This document shows, in pieces, positions 8,483 through 17,845 of a stretch of DNA of 64,000 bases. Source of the DNA: Devosia sp. (GTDB lineage: Bacteria; Pseudomonadota; Alphaproteobacteria; Rhizobiales; Devosiaceae). The stretch is taken from NCBI RefSeq assembly GCF_025809055.1, contig NZ_CP075529.1, forward strand, positions 1,054,001 through 1,118,000, in the 5' to 3' direction. The stretch's first letter is position 1; each line of letters begins with the position of its first letter. Under the pieces are notes generated by a model. That model was not told the origin of the DNA and ran no database searches. It saw nothing but the letters and a program-made list of their open reading frames with translations. The translations under genes and the position numbers were made by a program.

Positions 8483-9123
8483 TGGACCGGCGCCGCGCGC
8501 TGACCTGGTTGGGTCTGCTGCTCGGCGCGGCGGGCCTCGTCCTGCAGTTCACCATCTCGATGCAGGCCATGCTTGCCGATGGTCGCGATGTGCCCGGGGC
8601 TCTCGGGCACTTCTTTTCGTACTACACCATTCTCAACAACATCGCGGTGGTTCTGGTCTACCTTTCGGCACTGACCAGAGCCAACTGGCTATCATTGTTC
8701 AGGACACCTCTTGTGCGCGGACTCATGGCCGCCAATATCGCGCTTGTGGGGCTCTACGTGTTCTTCGTCTTGCGCTTTCTGCAGACGCTCGAAGGTGCCT
8801 TTCTTGTCGCCGATATCATCCTGCATTACCTCGCGCCCTTGGTTTACGTGGCCTGGTGGGTCACCACGCAGCGCCACGGCCTGTTGCGTTGGAGCGACCT
8901 CCCCTGGATGCTCGTGCCTACCCTGGCCTACTTCGTTTACGCCATGTCCCGTGGCGCCTGGGTCCAGGAATACCCCTATCCCATCCTGAATGCCGTCGAA
9001 CTGGGCTATGCCCAGGTTGGCATCAACGCCGTCTATATGACCGTTTTTCTAGCCGTGCTGGCCGCACTCGTCATTGCTGCTGACACGCTCCTTGCCCGCA
9101 CCTCCCGGACAGTTTCTCCATGA
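8482..9123 (+). CDS. Pr6Pr-family six-helix membrane protein
   Basis: A 213-residue protein with about six hydrophobic helices. The motif GHFFSYYTILNNIAVVLV after the first helix and the closing NAVELGYAQVGINAVYM match the Pr6Pr family, of unknown function. It overlaps purQ by one base and purL by four (ATGA), so it is translationally coupled inside the purine operon. Whether it has a role in purine metabolism is unknown. Confidence 0.8.
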   Translation: MDRRRALTWLGLLLGAAGLVLQFTISMQAMLADGRDVPGALGHFFSYYTILNNIAVVLVYLSALTRANWLSLFRTPLVRGLMAANIALVGLYVFFVLRFLQTLEGAFLVADIILHYLAPLVYVAWWVTTQRHGLLRWSDLPWMLVPTLAYFVYAMSRGAWVQEYPYPILNAVELGYAQVGINAVYMTVFLAVLAALVIAADTLLARTSRTVSP

Positions 9124-11345
9124 CTCTTCGCAACGACATCGCCATTACGCCCGAACTGGTCGCCAATCACGGCCTCAAGCCCGACGAATACCAGAAGATC
9201 CTCGACCTGATCGGACGCGAACCGACCTACACCGAACTCGGCATTTTTTCGGCCATGTGGAACGAGCACTGTTCCTACAAGAGTTCCAAGAAATGGCTGC
9301 GCACCCTGCCGACCACGGGGCCACGCGTGATCCAGGGACCAGGCGAAAATGCCGGTGTCGTCGATATCGGCGATGGCCAGGCCGTGGTTTTCAAGATGGA
9401 GAGCCATAACCACCCCAGTTTCATCGAGCCCTATCAGGGCGCGGCGACCGGCGTGGGCGGCATTCTGCGCGACGTGTTCACCATGGGCGCGCGCCCGGTG
9501 GCGGCAATGAACGCGCTGCGCTTCGGCTCACCTGACCATGAAAAAACCCGGCACCTGGTCTCCGGGGTCGTTGCCGGTGTTGGTGGTTATGGCAATTCCT
9601 TCGGCGTGCCGACCGTGGGTGGCGAGGTCGAGTTCGACGCGCGCTACAACGGAAACATCCTGGTCAATGCCTTCGCCGCAGGCCTGGCTGACACCGACAA
9701 GATCTTCTATTCCAAAGCCGAAGGTGTCGGCCTGCCGGTCGTCTATCTCGGGGCCAAGACCGGCCGGGACGGCGTCGGCGGGGCGACCATGGCCTCGGCG
9801 GAATTCGGCGACGACATCGAAGAAAAGCGCCCCACGGTGCAGGTGGGCGACCCGTTCACCGAAAAGCGGCTGCTCGAAGCCTGTCTCGAACTGATGGCCA
9901 CTGGTGCGGTTATCGCCATCCAGGACATGGGTGCGGCGGGCCTCACCTGTTCTGCCGTCGAAATGGGCGCCAAGGGCGACCTGGGCATCGAACTCGATCT
10001 CGACAAGGTGCCCGTGCGCGAAGACCGCATGACGGCCTATGAGATGATGCTGAGCGAAAGCCAGGAGCGCATGCTCATGGTTCTGCATCCCGACAAGGAA
10101 GCAGTCGCGCGCAAAGTGTTCGAGAAGTGGGAACTCGATTTCGCCACTGTCGGCAAGACCACCGACGATCTCCGCTTCCGCGTACTCTGGCAGGGCGAGG
10201 AAGTCGCCAATCTGCCGATCAAGGAACTGGGCGATGAAGCCCCCGAATATGATCGGCCTTGGACCGAACCCAAAATACCAGCCGCTCTCGCGGTGACCGA
10301 CATTCCGCAGATGGACGTGGCCGATGCGCTCCTCAAGCTGGTCGGCGGGCATCACTGCTCGTCGCGCCGCTGGGTCTATGAGCAGTATGACACGCTGATC
10401 CAGGGCAATACCATGCAGCGTCCCGGCGGTGATGCCGGCGTGATCCGTGTGGACGGTGCCGAGACCAAGGGCCTTGCCTTCTCATCGGACGTTAATCCGC
10501 GCTATTGCGAAGCCAATCCGTTCGAGGGCGGCAAGCAGGCGGTGGCCGAATGCTGGCGCAATCTGACGGCGACCGGCGCGCTGCCGCTGGCTGCAACCGA
10601 CAACCTCAACTTCGGCAATCCCGAGCGCCCGGAAATCATGGGGCAGTTCGTCAAGGCCGTCGAAGGGATCGGCGAGGCCTGCCGTGCGCTCGATTTCCCG
10701 ATCGTGTCCGGCAATGTCAGTCTTTACAACGAAACCAATGGCCGCGGCATCCTGCCGACACCGACCATTGGGGGCGTCGGCCTGTTGCCCGAATGGGAGA
10801 AGAGCGTTCGCATCGGCTTCGTCGCAGCCAACCAGCCGATTCTGCTGATCGGCGGACCCGCCCAGCGCGGCACGCATTTGGGGCAATCGATCTATCTCCG
10901 CGATCTGTTCGGCCGGCGCGACGGCGACGCCCCCGATGTCGACCTTTCTGCCGAGCGCAAGACCGGCGATTTTGTCCGCAAGCTCATCCAATCGGGCGTT
11001 GTCACCGCCTGCCATGACCTGTCGGACGGCGGCCTGGCTGTCGCCCTGGCGGAAATGGCCATGGCCGGCGGGGTGGGTGCAACGGTGACCGACGTCGATG
11101 GCAACGACCCGGTGCTGACGTTCTTCGGCGAAGATCAGGGCCGATACCTGGTGACACTCAATCTCGACCCCCAGGGCGAAGAAATTTCGGGCCTTTGGGA
11201 GGAAGCCGCAAGCCATGGTATTCATGCGCCATGGATCGGATCCACGGGCGGCGATATGCTCGTTCTGGGTGGCGCGCGCCCCGTGGCGGTGGCCGACCTC
11301 AAGGCGGCACATGAGGGCTGGTTCCCCAGCTATATGAACGGCTAA
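9120..11345 (+). CDS. purL: FGAM synthase large subunit PurL
   Basis: A 741-residue small-type PurL lacking the fused glutaminase domain, the ATP-dependent synthetase that converts FGAR to FGAM with PurS and PurQ. YTELGIFSAMWNEHCSYKSS, then FKMESHNHPSFIEPYQGAAT, and the paired AIRS-like halves (SGNVSLYNET; ACHDLSDGGLAVALAEM) are visible. The length agrees with other PurS-dependent PurL proteins. Confidence 0.98.
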   Translation: MTLRNDIAITPELVANHGLKPDEYQKILDLIGREPTYTELGIFSAMWNEHCSYKSSKKWLRTLPTTGPRVIQGPGENAGVVDIGDGQAVVFKMESHNHPSFIEPYQGAATGVGGILRDVFTMGARPVAAMNALRFGSPDHEKTRHLVSGVVAGVGGYGNSFGVPTVGGEVEFDARYNGNILVNAFAAGLADTDKIFYSKAEGVGLPVVYLGAKTGRDGVGGATMASAEFGDDIEEKRPTVQVGDPFTEKRLLEACLELMATGAVIAIQDMGAAGLTCSAVEMGAKGDLGIELDLDKVPVREDRMTAYEMMLSESQERMLMVLHPDKEAVARKVFEKWELDFATVGKTTDDLRFRVLWQGEEVANLPIKELGDEAPEYDRPWTEPKIPAALAVTDIPQMDVADALLKLVGGHHCSSRRWVYEQYDTLIQGNTMQRPGGDAGVIRVDGAETKGLAFSSDVNPRYCEANPFEGGKQAVAECWRNLTATGALPLAATDNLNFGNPERPEIMGQFVKAVEGIGEACRALDFPIVSGNVSLYNETNGRGILPTPTIGGVGLLPEWEKSVRIGFVAANQPILLIGGPAQRGTHLGQSIYLRDLFGRRDGDAPDVDLSAERKTGDFVRKLIQSGVVTACHDLSDGGLAVALAEMAMAGGVGATVTDVDGNDPVLTFFGEDQGRYLVTLNLDPQGEEISGLWEEAASHGIHAPWIGSTGGDMLVLGGARPVAVADLKAAHEGWFPSYMNG

Positions 11346-11435
11346 GGGACCTATTGTGCGCGCCTGCCATATGTTCGCCTCTGTTTGAGCGGCAAAGCTG
11401 CCCGGGTAAGCGGCCGTGAAGTGTGGAGTGGATAG

Positions 11436-12029
11436 ATGAAGACGCATTGGCCCCTGGCCGTCCTAGTGAGCCTGACGACGGCCCTGATGCCGGCGGCAGG
11501 TTTCGCGCAGAACGTGAACGTGACCCGCTCCATCCTGCCTGATCAGCCCTACACCCTTATCTATCCAGAACCCATGGTCGCCTCGGGCGGAGCCGGTGAG
11601 CCGGTAACCGTCAATCATCCCAATGCGCCTTTGCAGTGCACAATGGTCGTGGTTCCGGTCGAGGATACGGCCTGGTCGGCAGAAACAGCCCTGGCCGAAC
11701 TGGGGGATAGCGAAGTCAATGCGGCCTGGGGTGAGACCCTCCCGGGCTTTGCCTTGGGGGCCAAGGCCACCACCGCCTATCAGGACGCGACTGCTCTGCT
11801 CTACGATGGCGCCAGCACCGACTCACCCATGGGCGTCCCGCTGACCCTGGTGCACACCGAAACGGTGACCAATGGGCGTGGATATGTGCTCGACTGCATG
11901 TTTGCCACCGAAGTGGCCGCCCAAGCGCGTCCGATTGTCGATTTCATCATCGCGAATTTTGCCACCCGATCCGACGCCAATTGCTGCGTTGGAGCCGAGG
12001 TGATGCCGGACGAACCTGTTTCCCAATAG
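11436..12029 (+). CDS. Exported hypothetical protein
   Basis: A 197-residue protein with a signal peptide (basic MKTHW, hydrophobic core, AGFA cleavage near residue 25). The mature part has four cysteines, one in LQCTMVVVPVED, one in VLDCMF and a CC pair near the C-terminus, and ends in a helix (PIVDFIIANFATRS). GGAG precedes the ATG. I do not recognise the family. It is probably periplasmic, and there is no obvious link to purL or bolA. Confidence 0.65.
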   Translation: MKTHWPLAVLVSLTTALMPAAGFAQNVNVTRSILPDQPYTLIYPEPMVASGGAGEPVTVNHPNAPLQCTMVVVPVEDTAWSAETALAELGDSEVNAAWGETLPGFALGAKATTAYQDATALLYDGASTDSPMGVPLTLVHTETVTNGRGYVLDCMFATEVAAQARPIVDFIIANFATRSDANCCVGAEVMPDEPVSQ

Positions 12030-12122
12030 GCGCTCGATATTGAAGCGGCTGGGCACGCATGCCATATCAGGGGCATGATCGTGCCTTGCGCGACCGCCTT
12101 TTGACCAACAGGGAGACCGGAC

Positions 12123-12356
12123 ATGCCAATGGACGCCAACGAGATCGAGCGCCGCATCAAGGCCGCCCTGCCCGATGCCGAAGTGGAAATCCGTGACCTC
12201 GCCGGCGATGGTGATCACTGGGCCGCCGCGGTGAAATCCGAGCAGTTTCGCGGCAAGACCCGCGTACAACAGCACAAGCTCGTTTACGACAGCCTCCAGG
12301 GTGACATGGGCGGCGCCCTGCACGCGCTTGCCCTCCAGACAAGCGTTCCGGACTAA
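12123..12356 (+). CDS. bolA: BolA/IbaG-family protein
   Basis: A 77-residue BolA-like protein (IERRIKAALPDAEVEIRDL; the HKLVYDSL region near the C-terminus). Short BolA proteins bind CGFS monothiol glutaredoxins through a shared [2Fe-2S] cluster. A CGFS glutaredoxin is encoded 1.4 kb downstream on the same strand, the usual alphaproteobacterial arrangement. GGGAGA lies upstream of the start. Confidence 0.92.
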   Translation: MPMDANEIERRIKAALPDAEVEIRDLAGDGDHWAAAVKSEQFRGKTRVQQHKLVYDSLQGDMGGALHALALQTSVPD

Positions 12357-12362
12357 CATCTA

Positions 12363-12683
12363 GTGTCGGGCCTCCGCGACTCGCTTGACTTGATCCGTAC
12401 GGTCCGACCTGAGGCCGGCACATCGGTACTCGAGCATGAAATACTGGCCGAGCGCGCCAGTTCGCTGAGTGCCGCCGAACGCCGCGTTATCAAGGCGTTG
12501 CAGGAGTTGAACGCCAGCCAGGACCGTTCATTCTGGTTGGGTGAGGCTCAGCAGGCGGTCTGGGCCTATTTCGTGCAGCGCGAACTGATCGGCTTCCGCA
12601 AGCATCACGACGTAATCCGAGACCTCGGCATTCCACCTGAGGTTTTGAACGGCCTTGGCGCCATCCCGGCACGTCCAAAGTGA
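12363..12683 (+). CDS. DUF6665-family protein
   Basis: A 106-residue helical protein starting with GTG, six bases after bolA. The core SVLEHEILAERASSLSAAER, then VWAYFVQRELIGFRKH and LGIPPEVLNGLG, matches DUF6665 as I remember it, a family without known function. No strong ribosome site is visible, which suggests coupling to bolA. Its stop overlaps the GTG of the HIT gene. Confidence 0.65.
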   Translation: MSGLRDSLDLIRTVRPEAGTSVLEHEILAERASSLSAAERRVIKALQELNASQDRSFWLGEAQQAVWAYFVQRELIGFRKHHDVIRDLGIPPEVLNGLGAIPARPK

Positions 12684-13069
12684 GTGTGGAACCCTGCCGG
12701 TTCTGCCTGAACAACGGCTTGCTGGTCGATAGCCCAGTCTCCGAGACGGACCTGTTCTATGTCCTGAAAAGCCAGGACCCATTGCTTCCCCACGCGGCAA
12801 TGGTCATTCCCAGGCGACACAGCCAATCCCCCATCGAGATGACAGGTGCCGAATGGGCCGAACTCCCGCTGGCCCTCGGCCTGGCCCAGGCAAGCCTGGC
12901 CGAGCCCGCGCCGGACGGCTTCACCATCGGCTGGAATGTCGGCGCGGCAGCAGGGCAGACCGTGAGCCATACCCATCTGCACGTCATTGCCCGTTTCGCC
13001 CATGAACCAACCGCCGGGCAAGGCATTCGTCACCCGCTCAAGCGCCGGGAAAGCGAGGAGGGACCATGA
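12680..13069 (+). CDS. HIT-family hydrolase
   Basis: A 129-residue histidine-triad protein. The catalytic H-x-H-x-H is in SHTHLHVIARF (about H97, H99, H101), and the N-terminal CRFCLNN is a common variant. These enzymes hydrolyse nucleoside phosphoramidates or dinucleotides; the substrate is unresolved here. It starts with GTG overlapping the DUF6665 stop, and its end overlaps the HAD gene (ATGA). Confidence 0.88.
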   Translation: MSVEPCRFCLNNGLLVDSPVSETDLFYVLKSQDPLLPHAAMVIPRRHSQSPIEMTGAEWAELPLALGLAQASLAEPAPDGFTIGWNVGAAAGQTVSHTHLHVIARFAHEPTAGQGIRHPLKRRESEEGP

Positions 13070-13692
13070 CGCGCGCTGTTTTGTTCGACGTCGACGGGGT
13101 GTTAATCAACGGCTACCACTCGAACCCGGAACGTGTCGTTCCCTGGGACAAAAACCTGCTTGCCGATACCGGCGTCGATCCGGACCGGTTGCGCAAGGAG
13201 TTCGTCTTTGAGACATTCGTCAAAAAGGTAGTCGTCGGGGAAATGGCCTTTACCGACGCGCTTGAGAAGCATTTGCCGGCGCTTGGCTACAAGGGCAGCC
13301 CGATGGCTTTTGCCCGCTACTGGCTGGAAAAAGACTCCAACCTCAACCAGCCTGTGATCGATGTGGTGCGCAAGCTGCGCGCAGCTGGCGACTGCCGGCT
13401 CTTTATCGCCACCAATCAGGAACATATGCGGGCAAGCTGGCTCTGGTCAGTGCTGAAGCTGGGCGACTTGTTTGACGATATCTTCTATTCGGCCCGCATC
13501 GGTGCACGCAAACCTGACCCGCGCTTTTACAAGTTCGTCGATGAAAAAATTGGGCCAGATGATCGGCCACCGCTGTTCTTCGATGACACCGATGCGGTTG
13601 TTGTAGGCGCTCGCAAGGCGGGATGGGAGGCCACATTGTTCGACACCGTCGATGACCTGACCAATCACCCCTGGGTGAAACAGCGACTCTGA
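13066..13692 (+). CDS. HAD-superfamily hydrolase
   Basis: A 208-residue haloacid-dehalogenase-fold phosphatase. Motif I FDVDGVLING carries the nucleophile D8 and acid D10, FIATNQEH is motif II, the ARKPDPRFYK lysine is motif III, and FFDDTDAVVVGARKAG is motif IV. A helical cap lies between motifs I and II. It overlaps the HIT gene, so the two may work on related nucleotides or sugar phosphates, but the substrate cannot be read from sequence. Confidence 0.88.
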   Translation: MTRAVLFDVDGVLINGYHSNPERVVPWDKNLLADTGVDPDRLRKEFVFETFVKKVVVGEMAFTDALEKHLPALGYKGSPMAFARYWLEKDSNLNQPVIDVVRKLRAAGDCRLFIATNQEHMRASWLWSVLKLGDLFDDIFYSARIGARKPDPRFYKFVDEKIGPDDRPPLFFDDTDAVVVGARKAGWEATLFDTVDDLTNHPWVKQRL

Positions 13693-13787
13693 TCGGTCGT
13701 CGCCACTCGACACTCAGGCTTGCCTATCCTATTTAAGGCCCAGCTCAAGCCGGCCCTTGAACCCGGACTTTTCGAAAGGCTCCTCCC

Positions 13788-14123
13788 ATGACCGACATCA
13801 ACGCCTTTATCGACGACAAGGTGAAGAACAACGACGTATTCCTGTTCATGAAGGGCACCCCGGACTTTCCGCAATGCGGTTTTTCCGGTCAGGTCGTCCA
13901 GATCCTGAACTATCTCGGCGTCGAATTCGACAGCGCGAACGTTCTGGAAAGCGAAGAACTGCGCGATGGCATCAAGGCCTATACCAACTGGCCGACCATT
14001 CCCCAGCTCTACGTGAAGGGCGAATTTGTCGGCGGCGCCGATATTACGCGCGAAATGTTCCAGTCGGGCGAGTTGCAGACGCATATGCAGCAGGCGGGCA
14101 TTGCCGTGAAGCAAAGCGCCTGA
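13788..14123 (+). CDS. grxD: Monothiol CGFS glutaredoxin (Grx4 type)
   Basis: A 111-residue monothiol glutaredoxin that carries or transfers [2Fe-2S] clusters. The active site is PQCGFSG (C30), with WPTIPQLYVKGEFVGGADI completing the glutathione-binding fold. It is the expected partner of the BolA protein encoded upstream. AGGCTCCTCCC precedes the start. A strong terminator follows. Confidence 0.95.
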   Translation: MTDINAFIDDKVKNNDVFLFMKGTPDFPQCGFSGQVVQILNYLGVEFDSANVLESEELRDGIKAYTNWPTIPQLYVKGEFVGGADITREMFQSGELQTHMQQAGIAVKQSA

Positions 14124-14143
14124 TTCAATTCTGACTCAGTCTG

Positions 14144-14182
14144 AAAAGGCCCTGCCCTAACCGGTTGGGCCTTTTGCGTTTT
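14144..14182 (+). terminator. Intrinsic terminator after grxD
   Basis: AAAAGGCCC (14144-14152) pairs with GGGCCTTTT (14167-14175) around a 14-base loop and is followed by GCGTTTTC. It closes the bolA-to-grxD group. Confidence 0.75.
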
Positions 14183-14296
14183 CTGCCTGCGCGCGCAGAT
14201 TGCATATCACTGAAAATGATCATGCCCATAAGGTAATATCGCTTTGCGTGATGTCAGGCGGAGCGTAGGTTGTGCGGACTCCGAGAGGACCGCTCC

Positions 14297-15514
14297 ATGA
14301 CCACGACCGCCGCCCGCCCTGCCGTCCCCCTGCCGCTCGTTATCATTGCCGGTTGTATTATCGCGGCGATCGGCTTCGGGACCCGCGGTTCGTTCGGCCT
14401 GTTCACCCTTCCCGTGACCGAGGACCTTGGCCTGACGCGCGAGCAGTGGGGCATGGCCATGGCCGTGCAGAACCTCGTCTGGGGTATAGCTCAGCCCTTC
14501 GCGGGAGGCTTTGCCGACCGCTACGGGACCGGGCGTGTGCTCGCCGTTGGCGGCCTCGTTTACGCTGCTGGCGTCCTCGGGATGGCCTTTTCTCCCGACA
14601 CGCTGACCATGACCCTGACCTCGGGTATCGTCACCGGGGTCGGCATCGCGATTGCCTCCTTCGGCGTGGTCATGGCCGCCTTCGGCCGCGTCGTTCCGGC
14701 AGAGAAGCGCAGTTTCGTATTTGGCATCGCCACTGCCGCTTCCTCGGCCGGGCAGTTCATTTTCGCGCCCCTTGGCCAGGGATTCATCACTGCATTCGGT
14801 TGGCAGATGGCTCTTGTCTGGATCGCCATGCTGTTGCTGCTGATCATTCCCCTGTCGGCCGCGCTGCGCGGCCGGGCGGAATCGGTGCCCGGCGAGGCCG
14901 ATCTACCCTTCATGCAGGCCCTGTCCCGCGCCTGGGGCTATGGTTCCTACCGCCTGCTCGTCATCGGGTTCTTCGTCTGCGGCTTCCATCTGGCTTTCAT
15001 CAATGTGCATATGCCGGCCTATCTCGTTCAATGCGGCCTTTCGCCGGAAGTCGGCTCATGGACCATTGCCGTGATCGGACTGTTCAACATCGCCGGATCG
15101 CTGTTGTCCGGATGGCTGGGCAGCCGCCTGCCCAAGCAGATGCTGCTGGCCGTCATTTACTTCCTGCGGGCACTTGCCATTGGCGCCTTCCTGCTCCTGC
15201 CGGTCAGCGAGGTCACGGCCTACGCCTTTGCAGCGGCCATGGGCTTGCTCTGGCTCTCGACCGTGCCCCTGACCGCCGGGTTGGTCAGCCTGTTCTTCGG
15301 TCCGCGCTATATGGGCATGCTCTACGGCATCGCCTTCCTCAGCCACCAGATTGGCTCTTTCGTCGGCGTGTGGCTGGGCGGCTACGTGTACGACACCACG
15401 GGGGCCTATGACCTTGTCTGGTACCTGGGAATCCTGCTGGGTCTTGGATCGGCCGCGATCCATATTCCGATCAACGAGCGCACCGATTCCAACTTCTCAC
15501 TGCGCGCCGCCTGA
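14297..15514 (+). CDS. MFS transporter, oxalate/formate-antiporter-like
   Basis: A 405-residue major facilitator with about twelve transmembrane segments. FGTRGSFGLFTLPVTEDLGL and the motif-A-like GGFADRYGTGRVLAVGG are visible. The pattern resembles the OFA/monocarboxylate group, although the substrate is unknown. The ATG at 14297 was preferred to a TTG or GTG 27 bases upstream because it begins the basic cytoplasmic segment. Confidence 0.8.
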   Translation: MTTTAARPAVPLPLVIIAGCIIAAIGFGTRGSFGLFTLPVTEDLGLTREQWGMAMAVQNLVWGIAQPFAGGFADRYGTGRVLAVGGLVYAAGVLGMAFSPDTLTMTLTSGIVTGVGIAIASFGVVMAAFGRVVPAEKRSFVFGIATAASSAGQFIFAPLGQGFITAFGWQMALVWIAMLLLLIIPLSAALRGRAESVPGEADLPFMQALSRAWGYGSYRLLVIGFFVCGFHLAFINVHMPAYLVQCGLSPEVGSWTIAVIGLFNIAGSLLSGWLGSRLPKQMLLAVIYFLRALAIGAFLLLPVSEVTAYAFAAAMGLLWLSTVPLTAGLVSLFFGPRYMGMLYGIAFLSHQIGSFVGVWLGGYVYDTTGAYDLVWYLGILLGLGSAAIHIPINERTDSNFSLRAA

Positions 15515-15620
15515 CCTTCCATCGGCTTTTGCCGATTGAAGGGTTGCCAAATGTGACCATGAGGTCCATGGTCCGGCCATACTTCCGGCCGGCCTCCCTC
15601 GGCGCTCAAGAGTTTCAACT

Positions 15621-16871
15621 ATGTCAGACCACTTTACGCGGGTTCTCTCGCGCCCTGAATTCATTGCCCTCATGGCCGCGCTGATGGCGCTCAATGCCCT
15701 GGCAATCGACGTCATGCTCCCTGCTCTGCCCTATATGGGCGAGGCCCTGAACGTCAGCAACGAGAACGAACGTCAATTCGTCATCTCGGCTTACATGTTC
15801 GGCATGGGCGCCGCGCAGCTTGCCTTCGGCCCGCTCACCGACCGGTTTGGACGGCGCGCGCCTCTGCTCGTTGGCATGGGCATCTATGTGGTCGCGGCCA
15901 TTGTTGCGGCCTTTGCGCCGAGCTTTGCCATGCTGCTCGCCCTCCGCTTCATTCAGGGTCTTGGCGCGGCCAGCGTCCGCGTGATTTCGACCGCCGTCAT
16001 TCGCGACCGCTATTCCGGCCGGGACATGGCCGAGGTGATGTCGCTGGTTTTCATGGTGTTCATGGCTATCCCGGTGGTGGCCCCCAGTATTGGCCAGGTG
16101 CTGCTGCTGACCGGACCCTGGCAGGCCATTTTCCTGTTCATGGGCGCGCTTGCTCTCGCCTTCTGGCTCTGGACCTATTTCCGCCTGCCCGAAACGCTGC
16201 CCCTGGATCGCCGCCGCCCGCTGAGCCTGTCCGGCATCACGCAGGGATTCCGCCTGGTCTTCACCAATCGCGTGGCCATTTCCTACGGCATGGCCGGTAC
16301 GTTCCTGTTCGGCGCCTTGTTCGGCTTCATCAGTTCTTCCCAGCAGATCTACGTCGACATCTATGGGCTGGGCGTCTATTTCCCCATCGCTTTCGCCGCC
16401 ATGGCGGGCCTGATGGCGGTCTCGTCCTTCACCAATTCCCGCGTGGTGCGGCGCATCGGCATGCGCCGGCTCTCCCACGGAGCCATGCTGGCCTTCACCA
16501 TTTTCTCCGGGATTTGGCTGGCCTTCGCGCTTTCCGGCTTCCTCCCGCTCTGGCTGTTCTTCACGCTGCTATGCGTGATCATGTTCTCGTTCGGCTGGTC
16601 GGCCTCCAACATGAATTCGCTGTCCATGGAGCCTCTTGGCGCCGTGGCGGGCACGGCGGCATCGGTCTTCGGATTCATCCAGACAGTTGGAGGGGTCGTG
16701 ATCGGGTCCTATATCGGCCAGATGTTCGATGGCACCACTATCCCCGCCGCGGCCGGCTATTTCCTGATGGGTATCCTCTCGCTCGTCTGCCTGCTGATCG
16801 CCGAAAAGGGACGCTTGTTCGGCGTCGGCGAGCAATATGCCGCCACCGAACCGGATATCGCCGCCCACTAG
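15621..16871 (+). CDS. MFS multidrug transporter, Bcr/CflA type
   Basis: A 416-residue drug-proton antiporter of the DHA1 group. LNALAIDVMLPALPYMGEAL in helix 1, GPLTDRFGRRAPLLVG (motif A) and RFIQGLGAASVRVISTAVIRD (motif B, helix 4) are classic Bcr/CflA features. Its stop codon (TAG, 16869-16871) abuts the convergent clpP stop directly, so no room exists for a terminator between them. Confidence 0.9.
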   Translation: MSDHFTRVLSRPEFIALMAALMALNALAIDVMLPALPYMGEALNVSNENERQFVISAYMFGMGAAQLAFGPLTDRFGRRAPLLVGMGIYVVAAIVAAFAPSFAMLLALRFIQGLGAASVRVISTAVIRDRYSGRDMAEVMSLVFMVFMAIPVVAPSIGQVLLLTGPWQAIFLFMGALALAFWLWTYFRLPETLPLDRRRPLSLSGITQGFRLVFTNRVAISYGMAGTFLFGALFGFISSSQQIYVDIYGLGVYFPIAFAAMAGLMAVSSFTNSRVVRRIGMRRLSHGAMLAFTIFSGIWLAFALSGFLPLWLFFTLLCVIMFSFGWSASNMNSLSMEPLGAVAGTAASVFGFIQTVGGVVIGSYIGQMFDGTTIPAAAGYFLMGILSLVCLLIAEKGRLFGVGEQYAATEPDIAAH

Positions 16872-17498
16872 TTACGCATTCGCCGGTCCCGGCAGTTCAA
16901 GCTGGAACCGGTCGGTATAGATGTGGTCCACCAGTCCCCAGGCCTTTGCGTCTTCGGGCGCCATGTAGCGATCCCGCTCGAGGGCCGTTTCGACTTCATC
17001 ATAGGTGCGACCACAGTGCCGGGCATAGATTTCGTTGGTCCGCCGCTTGAGCCTCAAGCTTTCCTCGGCATGAATGAGGATATCCGTCACCTGCCCCTGA
17101 TACCCGCCCGAGGGCTGGTGCAGCATGATGGACACGTTGGGCAGGCTGGCCCGCATCCCCGGCGCGCCGGCCGCGAGCAGCAGGGTCGCCGCCGAGGCTG
17201 CCATGCCCATGCAGAGGGTGCCGACCGGGGCACGGATGAACTGCATGGTGTCGTAAATGGCCAGCGCCGAGGTCACCACGCCGCCCGGTGAGTTGATATA
17301 TAAGTATATGGGTTTGCTGGGATTTTCGGCTTCGAGAAACAGCAGTTGCGCACCGATCAGGCTGGCCATGCCGTCTTCGATCTGGCCATTGACGAAAATG
17401 ATCCGCTCCCTGAGGAGACGGGAAAAGATATCGAAGGCACGCTCGCCGCGGCTCGAATTCTCGATGACCATCGGGACGAGATTCATCATGTCGCGCAT
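16872..17498 (-). CDS. clpP: ATP-dependent Clp protease proteolytic subunit (solitary paralog)
   Basis: A 208-residue ClpP serine peptidase. The triad is S102 (GMAASAATLL), H127 (IMLHQPSGG) and D176 (ERDRYM). The processing or axial N-terminus MRDMMNLVPMVIENSSRGE is retained. No clpX or tig lies nearby, so this is probably an accessory ClpP rather than the housekeeping copy. AGGAG lies eight bases before the start. It follows the ArsR-SRPBCC pair by 38 bases on the same strand and may share its transcript. Confidence 0.93.
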   Translation of the reverse strand: MRDMMNLVPMVIENSSRGERAFDIFSRLLRERIIFVNGQIEDGMASLIGAQLLFLEAENPSKPIYLYINSPGGVVTSALAIYDTMQFIRAPVGTLCMGMAASAATLLLAAGAPGMRASLPNVSIMLHQPSGGYQGQVTDILIHAEESLRLKRRTNEIYARHCGRTYDEVETALERDRYMAPEDAKAWGLVDHIYTDRFQLELPGPANA

Positions 17499-17536
17499 AG
17501 GCGAACTCCTGCTATTGCGATGTTTTTGCTGAGGTT

Positions 17537-17845
17537 TTAGGCGGCCAGCATCAGCGCTGACGGCGCATGGTTGCTGTTTGCGGCCGGGGGCGCATGGGTG
17601 AGGCGGAACCAGGTGCCGCCCTGACCACCCGGCTGCAATTCAATCGTGACGAAGCTAACCTCGTTTCGCTCTTGCCAGCGTAATGTTAGCAGATTGCTAT
17701 CGTTTGCCCCCACCACCTCGACCAAAACGTTATCGGGCTTGTCGAGCCAGCGATCGCGATATTCAGGAATGGACAGGGCACGCCAGACCTTCTCCAGTGA
17801 CGCCTCGAGCTCGGTCTCGAAGACCAGGTTGGTGTCGTCGCTCAT
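17537..17845 (-). CDS. SRPBCC (AHSA1-like) domain protein
   Basis: A 102-residue small START/Bet v1-like protein. The N-terminal FETELEASLEKVWRALSIPE is the usual SRPBCC opening, and TIELQPGGQGGTWFRLTH is the C-terminal strand pair. It is shorter than most AHSA1 proteins and seems to lack a full final helix. Its start overlaps the ArsR gene stop by four bases, the recurrent ArsR-SRPBCC pairing. Ligand unknown. Confidence 0.75.
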   Translation of the reverse strand: MSDDTNLVFETELEASLEKVWRALSIPEYRDRWLDKPDNVLVEVVGANDSNLLTLRWQERNEVSFVTIELQPGGQGGTWFRLTHAPPAANSNHAPSALMLAA

